This document shows, one piece after another, positions 56,587-64,000 of a stretch of DNA of 64,000 nt. Source of the DNA: Coenobita brevimanus (taxonomy: Eukaryota; Arthropoda; Malacostraca; Decapoda; Coenobitidae). How positions within the stretch are numbered: position 1 is the stretch's first letter; each line of letters opens with the position of its first letter. The notes below the pieces were generated by a model, which saw only the letters and a program-made list of their open reading frames with translations, ran no database searches and was not told where the DNA came from. The position numbers and the translations under genes are program-made. The stretch lies in NCBI GenBank assembly GCA_032717465.1, contig CM064657.1:26071966-26135965 (forward strand). Reading direction: 5' to 3'.

Positions 56587-56594
56587 CACACAGA

Positions 56595-57177
56595 GGCAGG
56601 GTGAATTTCCGTACACGAAAGATGAGTCACCGCTTAACTCAGTCTGTCGGTAGAAAATAGTACTCTACAGGGAGGTTGCCAGGCCGTAGATAATGGGCTT
56701 CATTCCGGCTACATACACATGATTTAATGCGATACGAGTAAATAACGTGCTCGAGCTAAACAGGGAATTTTTCCCATGGCTGATGAAGGAGTTTATTTAT
56801 CCCAGGATAACGTCTCGTCGGACAAAATGAAAGATGGGTTTTATTCTGGGTAACACCAGTTGACTTCGTCAAATTACTAGGCAGGCCGCATAACTTCTGT
56901 TAAATGCCTTATGTTCGAATTTTTCATTTTTCTCTGTTGGTTGGCACCTGGAGATTTCTGGCAAACTCATGAATATTTTTCTCATAAACTGGATATCCCT
57001 CTCTGGACAGAGAGGCATATTACTTTCTTAAGCACAGCTTTTTGTTAAAGCAACAGCATTTATCTCCTAAGTCATTATTCCTCCGATAGCAATCCTTAAA
57101 AAAAAAAATCACAAAGCAAGGCAAGTTCTAGTGACTGATGGAAGAAATATTCACACTGTTGCCTGTTTTCAATGGAG
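56595..57177. other. Spacer without recognised features
   Basis: Mixed-composition sequence between L2 and C1, ending in an A-rich stretch (57097-57108). No gene or repeat recognised. Confidence 0.5.
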
Positions 57178-57182
57178 CACAG

Positions 57183-59239
57183 TAAAATGCCCGCCGAGAC
57201 CGCCACAGGACCTCCCACCTCACCACCCCCTACACCACCGCCGAGCCGCCACCCCACCACCACCCCAGGAGGACACACAGGTGAGGCTAGTGACCTCGGG
57301 CAAGAGGGTCATCTGGACATCCCGGCCCTGAGCCCCTATTCCTCGCAAGTGCCCCAACCCCAGGCGTTCAGACAACCTGAACTACTGTGCGGGCGGGGTA
57401 GTGACCGTCAGACCAGGGGTGGGACTGAAAAGAGGTCAGTCCCAAGTAGCACCGTCTTGACGGTCTTGCTACACCCTCTAGGGCAGGAAGAGGCCCAAGG
57501 GCAGGAAGAGGCCCAAGGCTATGGCCTTAAAAGAGAAATAGACACAGGCTACGGCCTGACAAAGTGTGTAAAGGGGAAGGTGACCCCAGGCTCCGGCCTT
57601 AATACGCTGAGGAGAGAGTTGCCTGTGTGCATCCCTCTCCAGTTGTACTTTGGCTACGGCCAGAATACGGTCCAGGGTAGAGAGACCCTGCTACCGTACG
57701 TGTAGCGCTACCCAATTACGGAAGCGGCGACTCTGGGCCGGCCTCTCGCCGGAGCAGACGGGTGATCCCGTTTCTCCGTTAGTCGATTCCCGTACGGGCA
57801 GACACTCAGTTACGACTGGGGCACGTACCAGGGTGGAGAATACCCTGACGGTAGGATCTGTCCATATTGGAGAAAGTGCGGCCCTCGTGCCCCTCACTCC
57901 GGCTTGTTCCCTACTGCAGGAGGAACACCACGCTGACGGCCGCTTGCCTCGGCGAAAGGGCGACCCCGATCACCCTACTGGTGTCCCTCGCACGCCGGAC
58001 AAGTTCACGGCACCAGCCAAAGTCCATACTAGGGGAAGTGGAGCCCCACCTCAGCCCAATGAACACACTCAGGGAACCACGAAGAGCGTGAGTCTCCCTC
58101 AAGCCTCTTTCCCTCCGGGGAGCCCTTCGTCGCCCTCCAGGCTTCTTGGCCAAGCGGAGGCGTTAGAGTGGTGGCAAGGCCCGATTGCGGAGTTACCGCC
58201 CACACCCGGACGCTCCTTAGCACTGTTGGAGCCCTACAGGAGTCACTGCCGCAGCCCAGCCCTGACGGCGCCTCTCCCCCTGAGCACCACCAGACCCCGG
58301 ACGCCCAGGCCTTCCACCACGTTCCCCGACGACGGCGACCTAGGCTCTCTCACGCCCCAGCAGAAGAAGAAGCAGGCCCGAATCCTCCGCCTGTTCGGTC
58401 CTAGTCCCGAGGGCCCCCGATCAGATCGAGGCCCCAGACTACGAGGCCTCCCTGCACCCCACCAGTGCGGCCCTAGGAAGGAGCCGCCCCTCAGGTCAAG
58501 GCCCTAAACAAGGGAACCTCCCTGGACAGTAAGTACTAGTGACCCAACTACCCAGGAAACACGGGTAGAACAGTGATAGTGACAGTGACCCCTAATACAG
58601 TGACAGTGATCCAATGCACAGTGGCAGTGACAAATAAAAGTTATGTTAAACAGTGATATCGGAGTAAGTCGTGCTTGAACATTAAACAGCTCAGTTCCCC
58701 CTCTCAGAAAGGAAGCGGGGAGTTTTCTGTGGAGTCGAAGGTAGGTGTGTGAACGAGCCAAAAGGTTAATGAAGTGCTTCCCTGCGACTAGGTGACGGTG
58801 TTGGGTGTCGCCACACGCACCCTACCTTTATTATAGTATCATATCCCCCACAGACTCCCGATCACAGTGAATATAAGTGAGACTCCCCCGTGTATTATTA
58901 TCCACCAGTGGCACGACCAGTGTTCTCGATTGACCATCGCAGTGAAGAGTTATCTCTCCTCAATAACAGTAACCCATATCCCTGACTGCCCTGTGCCCTG
59001 TGCAAAAGTAGATTGGATCCAATTATAAGTGTATTGTTGTATCTCTGTGTAATTGTGTACCAAATGTTGTGTATGTAGCGCTGTAAGGGATAGAATTTAA
59101 GCAATAGATGTGATTCGGTGTACTGTCTCTTTTTATGCCCTGTTCCTTTGTTAGTGCATTACATCCGGTCTAGCCAAAGGACCCCGTCCAGCGCTCGTGT
59201 TTTTACGACGAGAAGTCGTCTTAAAAACACAGCATTACA
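57183..59239 (+). repeat. C1 5' LTR
   Basis: Starts TAAAATGCCCGCCGAG and ends CACAGCATTACA. The frame from the first ATG (57187) stays open to 57705. It lacks the long arrays of A and B, but repeats the core GGCTACGGCC or variants several times at irregular spacing, and has an 18 bp direct duplication (GGGCAGGAAGAGGCCCAA) near 57482-57517. The CCGAGGGCC block and the AT-rich 3' part follow. Confidence 0.9.
59197..59230 (+). promoter_or_regulatory. U5 terminal hairpin, family C
   Basis: GTGTTTTTA (59197-59205) pairs with TAAAAACAC (59222-59230), and CGAC (59206-59209) with GTCG (59215-59218). D1 has TGAC paired with GTCA at the same position, a compensated change. Confidence 0.7.
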
Positions 59240-59240
59240 C

Positions 59241-59256
59241 TGGTGGCAAGCGGTGG
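59241..59256 (+). promoter_or_regulatory. Primer-binding site of C1
   Basis: TGGTGGCAAGCGGTGG, identical to that of B1 and D1. Confidence 0.75.
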
Positions 59257-59302
59257 TCCTAGATCCGAGTAACGCACGGAGGAACGCGAAAGGGAACTTA
59301 CA

Positions 59303-59835
59303 ATGGCAGCTAAACCGCACATCCAATTGCCGAGGTTCAACCTGGACCAGTGTGACATAAACATATATTTGGACATGGTCAAACCCCTCCTAGACATAGG
59401 GTTTGACTCTGACAGAGAAAAGATCGCTGTCACTCTACCTAACTTGGGTAAAATAATCACTAGTGTCGCACCAAAAGTCGTCCCAGAACCGTCATGGGAC
59501 CAATTCTCACAAAGAGTGAGACAGGCTTTCACGCCATCCATAGGCCGAGTTGTCGCTCTTTCTCAACTCGACGCCCTCACCTACGACGGGAACCTGGATG
59601 ACACATTCACCCGGGCTAGGCGCCTCGTCAGCGCCGCCTATCCCGAGGCACCACCCAATGCCCGGGATATCCATACATTCAATGCACTGTTGAGAATCCT
59701 CCCCAGCGTAGTCAGGGAGCATTTCTCAATCTACGACCCCTCAGGGGACATGGAAAATGACCTACAATAATTCACACTTGCAGCCGCACCTGCCCTCTAC
59801 ACGACATTAGGGAACAGCTCAAAGCTAGCAGGCAC
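59303..59835 (+). pseudogene. gag: C1 truncated gag
   Basis: Starts MAAKPHIQLPRFNLDQCDI and is open to a TAA at 59768-59770, 155 residues, about half the length of B1 Gag. After the stop, in another frame, a short piece equivalent to the gag C-terminal CSRTCPLHDIREQL (about 59779-59822) remains, so at least one internal deletion removed the middle of gag. Confidence 0.8.
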
Positions 59836-59839
59836 ACCT

Positions 59840-59920
59840 GACCCCGGCCTACCAGACGGCCATCTCCACTACCTACCACCTCCAGTCACGGGGCCGTGAC
59901 TTCAACGACGCGGACGGTGG
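59840..59920 (+). pseudogene. C1 remnant of X module and polypurine tract
   Basis: Encodes the end of the X module (ISTTYHLQSRGRDF) then GGK across the 3' LTR start. The polypurine tract is GCGGACGGTGG (59910-59920). A second deletion joins gag remnants to this piece. Confidence 0.75.
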
Positions 59921-62664
59921 TAAAATGCCCGCCGAGACCGCCACAGGACCTCCCACCTCACCACCCCGCACACCACCGCCGAGCCGCCACCCCACCACCA
60001 CCCCAGGAGGACACACAGGTGAGGCTAGTGACCTCGGGCAAGAGGGTCATCGGGACATCCCGGCCCTGAGCCCCTATTCCTCGCAAGTGCCCCAACCCCA
60101 GGCGTTCAGACAACCTGAACTACTGTGCGGGCGGGGTAGTGACCGTCAGACCAGGGGTGGGACTGAAAAGAGGTCAGTCCCAAGTAGCACCGTCTTGACG
60201 GTCTTGCTACACCTTCTAGGGCAGGAAGAGGCCCAAGGCTATGGCCTTAAAAGAGAAATAGACACAGGCTACGGCCTGACAAAGTGTGTAAAGGGGAAGG
60301 TGACCCCAGGCTCCGGCCTTAACACGCTGAGGAGAGAGAGAGTTGCCTGTGTGCATCCCTCTCCAGTTGTACTTTGGCTACGGCCAGAATACGGTCCAGG
60401 GTAGAGAGACCCTGCTACCGTACGTGTAGCGCTACCCAATTACGGAAGCGGCGACTCGGGGCCGGCCTCTCGCCGGAGCAGACGGGTGATCCCGTTTCTC
60501 CGTTAGTCGATTCCCGTACGGGCAGACACTCAGTTACGACTGGGGCACGTACCAGGGTGGAGAATTCCCTGACGGTAGGATCTGTCCGTATTGGAGAGAG
60601 TGCGGCCCTCGTGCCCCTCACTCCGGCTTGTTCCCTACTGCGGGAGGAACACCACGCTGACGGCCGCTTGCCTCGGCGAAAGGGCGACCCCGATCACCCT
60701 ACTGGTGTCCCTCGCATGCCGGACAAGTTCACGGCACCAGCCAAAGTCCATACTATAGTAGCCGCAGCGAGAAATGAACGCTGTGGTGGGGCAGGCGGGA
60801 TGACCTGGGATTCCCCCACTGTTGCCATATTCACATGTCACCGACCATAGAGGTAGGATGTCACCGACCATCGGCCACCGCTGCAGTCCCGCTCCATGAT
60901 CCTTACCCTGTGTCTCTGGCTTTCTCTTTCTCTCTCGGTTTCTATATAAACTGGTGTATTTCCGAAACTAATTATGAAAATATTATGACTTTTGTTCCAC
61001 ACCACCACTGAGGTAAAAATCAAGGAGAGTTTTCTGTATAAAGGTTTCCCCCCCCTTGTCTGAGGGCAGGTCAGTTCTGGCGAGTGTATAAATATAGGTC
61101 AGGCGGAGGTATCGGCAAGGCCGCACTCCCCCGCTCATATGCCACATTTAGGAGGGGGGGGGGAACCTTTATACAGAAAACTCTCCTTGATTTTTACCTC
61201 AGTGGTGGTGTGGAACAAAAGTCATAATAATTTCATAATTAGTTTCGGAAATACACCAGTTTATATAGAAACCGAGAGAGAAAGAGAAAGCCAGAGACAC
61301 AGGGTAAGGATCATGGAGCGGGGCTGCAGCGGTGGCCGATGGTCGGTGACATCCTACCTCTATGGTCGATGACATGTGAATATGGCAACAGTGGGGGAAT
61401 CCCAGGTCATCCCGCCTGCCCCACCACAGCGTTCATTTCTCGCTGCGGCTACTATAGGGGAAGTGGAGCCCCACCTCAGCCCAATGAACACACTCAGGGA
61501 ACCATGAAGAGCGTGAGTCTCCCTCAAGCCTCTTTCCCTCCGGGGAGCCCTTCGTCGCCCTCCAGGCTTCTTGGCCAAGCGGAGGCATTAGAGTGGTGGC
61601 AAGGCCCGATTGCGGAGTTACCGCTCACACCCGGACGCTCCTTAGCACTGTTGGAGCCCTACAGGAGTCGCTGCCACAGCCCAGCCCTGACGGCGCCTCT
61701 CCCCCTGAGCACCACCAGACCCCGGACGCCCAGGCCTTCCACCACGTTCCCCGACGACGGCGACCTAGGCTCTCTCACGCCCCAGCAGAAGAAGAAGCAG
61801 GCCCGAATCCTCCGCCTGTTCGGTCCTAGTCCCGAGGGCCCCCAATCAGATCGAGGCCCCAGACTATGAGGCCTCCCTGCGCCCCACCAGTGCGGCCCTA
61901 GGAAGGAGCCGCCCCTCAGGTCAAGGCCCTAAACAAGGGAACCTCCCTGGACAGTAAGTACTAGTGACCCAACTACCCAGGAAACACGGGTAGAACAGTG
62001 ATAGTGACAGTGACCCCTAATACAGTGACAGTGATCCAATGCACAGTGGCAGTGACAAATAAAAGTTATGTTAAACAGTGATATCGGAGTAAGTCGTGCT
62101 TGAACATTAAACAGCTCAGTTCCCCCTCTCAGAAAGGAAGCGGGGAGTTTTCTGTGGAGTCGAAGGTAGGTGTGTGAACGAGCCAAAAGGTTAATGAAGT
62201 GCTTCCCTGCGACTAGGTGACGGTGTTGGGTGTCGCCACACGCACCCTACCTTTATTATAGTATCATATCCCCCACAGACTCCCGATCACAGTGAATATA
62301 AGTGAGACTCCCCCGTGTATTATTATCCACCAGTGGCACGACCAGTGTTCTCGATTGACCATCGCAGTGAAGAGTTATCTCTCCTCAATAACAGTAACCC
62401 ATATCCCTGACTGCCCTGTGCCCTGTGCAAAAGTAGATTGGATCCAATTATAAGTGTATTGTTGTATCTCTGTGTAATTGTGTACCAAATGTTGTGTATG
62501 TAGCGCTGTAAGGGATAGAATTTAAGCAATAGATGTGATTCGGTGTACTGTCTCTTTTTATGCCCTGTTCCTTTGTTAGTGCATTACATCCGGTCTAGCC
62601 AAAGGACCCCGTCCAGCGCTCGTGTTTTTACGACGAGAAGTCGTCTTAAAAACACAGCATTACA
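59921..62664 (+). repeat. C1 3' LTR (contains a MITE)
   Basis: Nearly identical to the 5' LTR after removing the MITE at 60756-61454. The frame starting at the LTR ATG (59925) is open for 159 codons to 60404, with PGGHTGEASD and GGTEKRSVPSSTVL, parallel to the B and D LTRs. Confidence 0.92.
60756..61454. mobile_element. Foldback MITE M2 with TA duplication
   Basis: 699 bp between TA dinucleotides (60754-60755 and 61455-61456). The empty site is at about 58029 in the 5' LTR. Almost the whole element is one inverted repeat: left arm from 60756 (TAGTAGCCGCAGCGAG) to about 61055, right arm from about 61155 to 61454 ending CTCGCTGCGGCTACTA, with a spacer of about 100 bp. No transposase. The TA target suggests a Tc1/mariner-type or similar mobilising enzyme. 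Confidence 0.92.
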
Positions 62665-62689
62665 CACAGGAATCCAGGGTTTCTCATCC

Positions 62690-62870
62690 CTTGCATTTCC
62701 TGTCGCCAGTCTGCCTCCACCTCATTTCTCCAAAATTCACAGGTGCCCACCACACACGACTTTCTCTCTCTCTCTCTCTCTCTCTCTCGGTAATAAATGA
62801 ATGCTTCGAACCTGTTCACTCTTTGTGTTCGCTGATTCAAATCTACAGTACAGGAAGTCGTGGAGCGAAA
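62690..62870 (-). repeat. Dispersed repeat Rep-2, second copy
   Basis: Inverted relative to about 46480-46610, sharing the block with ACTTCCTGTA, GAAGCATTCATTT and a TC/GA run (62763-62788). The element type is not recognised. Confidence 0.65.
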
Positions 62871-62939
62871 TCAAAGAAACATATTTGTCACTTGCTTGGT
62901 ACTGTATGAGAAAAATTAGTTACTAAATAATAAATGTGA

Positions 62940-63145
62940 TATATTCGTGATATATTCGCGTTATAACAGTCAAACCTTCAAAGTAAATATTACTACTGCT
63001 TTATCCATTACTACAACCCCAAAGCTGAAGAGACATTTTTCGACAGAAATTCATCGAAGGCAACTTCTTTGCTCGTGAATGCGACGCTGCCAGATACACG
63101 GGTTGGCTGGACGAGGGTGGCTAACAACTCTGGCCGCAATAGTAC
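62940..63145 (-). repeat. Dispersed repeat Rep-1, copy 2
   Basis: Inverted copy of 11791-11990, with the ends GTACTATTGCGGCC (minus strand) and the AT-rich TGATATATTC side both present. Confidence 0.7.
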
Positions 63146-63310
63146 AAAGACTGGGGAATTCCTGCTCTACCTATCGGCCGTAAAAGTGTGCCAGGATATA
63201 CCATTCTTTATAAATACTAAAGATGATAATGATAAAAAGCCACCTGGTGTGTGCAATAAACTATAAGGTCTCTACTCCTACACCTTCAACTCACCTTCCC
63301 TCACTTGTAC

Positions 63311-64000
63311 TAAAATGCCCGCCGTGTCCGCCGCAGGACCTCCCACCTCACCACCCCCCACACCACCACCGAGCCACCACCCCACCACCACCCCAGGAGG
63401 ACACACTGGTGAGGTTAGTGATCCCGGGCAAGAGGGTCATCAGGGCATCACGGCCCTGAGCCCCTATTCCCCGCAAGTGCCTCAACCCCAGGTGATCAGG
63501 GGAACCGAACTACTGTGCGGGCGGGGTAGTGATCGTCAGACCAGGGGTGGGACTGAAAATAATTCAGTCCCAGGTAACACCGTATTGACGGTCTTGTTAC
63601 ACCCTCTAGGGCAGGAGGCCCAAGGCTACGGCCTAAATAGAGATTGACAGACATAGGCTACGGCCTAACAGAGTGTGCAAAGGGGAAAGTGACCCCAGGC
63701 TCCGGCCTTAACACACTTAGGAGAGAGAGTTGCCTGTGTGCATCCCTCTCCAGTTGCTCTTCGGCTACGGCCAGAATACGGTCCAGGGTAGAGAGACCCT
63801 GCTACTGTACGTGTAGCGCTACCTAATTACGGAAGCGGCGTCCCGGGGTCGGTACCTTGCCGCAACGGACGGGCGAACCAGTTCGCCCGTTAGTCGTCTT
63901 CCGTACGGGCAGACACTCGGCTCCGGCCGGGGCACGTACCAGGGTAGAGAATTCCCTGCAGGTTGGATCTGTCCATATTGGAGAGAGTGTGGCCTCTGCG
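63311..64000 (+). repeat. C2: 5' part of another family-C LTR (runs off the window)
   Basis: Starts TAAAATGCCCGCCGTG after TGTAC (63306-63310), which would be the left target duplication. It aligns with the first 700 bases of the C1 LTRs with scattered differences. Its LTR ORF from 63315 ends at 63647. Whether it is a solo LTR or part of an element cannot be seen. Confidence 0.88.

Larger units (their letters stand above)
57178..62669 (+). mobile_element. C1: LTR element with heavily deleted interior
   Basis: 5' LTR 57183-59239 (2,057 bp) and 3' LTR 59921-62664 (2,744 bp including a 699 bp MITE), with a perfect CACAG duplication (57178-57182 and 62665-62669). Only 681 bp lie between the LTRs: primer-binding site, leader, 5' part of gag, a scrap of the gag C-terminus, the last codons of the X module and the polypurine tract. 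All coding capacity for pol is gone. The two LTRs are almost identical apart from the MITE and an 18 bp duplication, so the deleted form transposed recently, using proteins from elsewhere. Confidence 0.93.

Overview
This 64 kb window is eukaryotic and consists almost wholly of transposable elements; I see no host protein-coding gene, rRNA or tRNA gene. The mix (RTE-like and CR1-like LINEs, a 5S-rRNA-derived SINE, a piggyBac, TA-flanked foldback MITEs, Ty3/Gypsy elements with about 2 kb LTRs, many microsatellites) suggests an invertebrate, most likely an arthropod such as a decapod crustacean. That assignment is inference from repeat content only. Element names used here (A0, A1, B1, C1, D1 and so on) are informal.

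Layout. 165-1112: 3' part of an RTE-like LINE. 2404-4725: a decayed RTE-like LINE split by a SINE. 5044-11018: one Gypsy-type LTR (A0) broken by two solo LTRs, one plus (6357-8077, TSD GTGAT) and one minus (8366-10732, TSD TTAAT). 12061-18870: a minus-strand LINE with APE-type endonuclease and RT, split at TTAA by a piggyBac whose transposase looks intact. 18908-25947: A1, a complete but internally deleted LTR element (TSD GGTTA). 26248-45736: B1, a full Gypsy element with gag, protease, RT, RNase H and integrase (TSD GTTTG/GTCTG), interrupted by D1, a second full element on the minus strand (29836-40010, TSD ATCAC). D1 carries a MITE in its 3' LTR. 46860-47420: a decayed minisatellite of about 17 bp. 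About 47945-56586: two CR1-like LINE copies head to tail; the first is disrupted by an RTE fragment and a 5S-derived SINE, the second has a single nonsense codon in ORF2. 57183-62664: C1, an internally deleted LTR element (TSD CACAG) with a foldback MITE in its 3' LTR. 63311-64000: the start of another C-type LTR.

The most unusual material is in the Gypsy-like families A-D. They share LTR ends (TAAAATGC...ATAACA or ATTACA), a primer-binding site starting TGGTGGC, a U5 hairpin whose stem changes in compensated fashion between families, and a candidate -1 frameshift site at the gag end. After the integrase they carry an unrecognised conserved module (X). Its reading frame runs across the polypurine tract and the LTR boundary and stays open for 0.5-1.4 kb inside the GC-rich LTR in the + copies. 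In families A and B that LTR part consists of tandem arrays whose unit lengths are almost always multiples of three. A retroelement accessory gene overlapping the 3' LTR, as retroviral nef and MMTV sag do, would be notable. However, the arrays are open in several frames on both strands, so coding is not proven.
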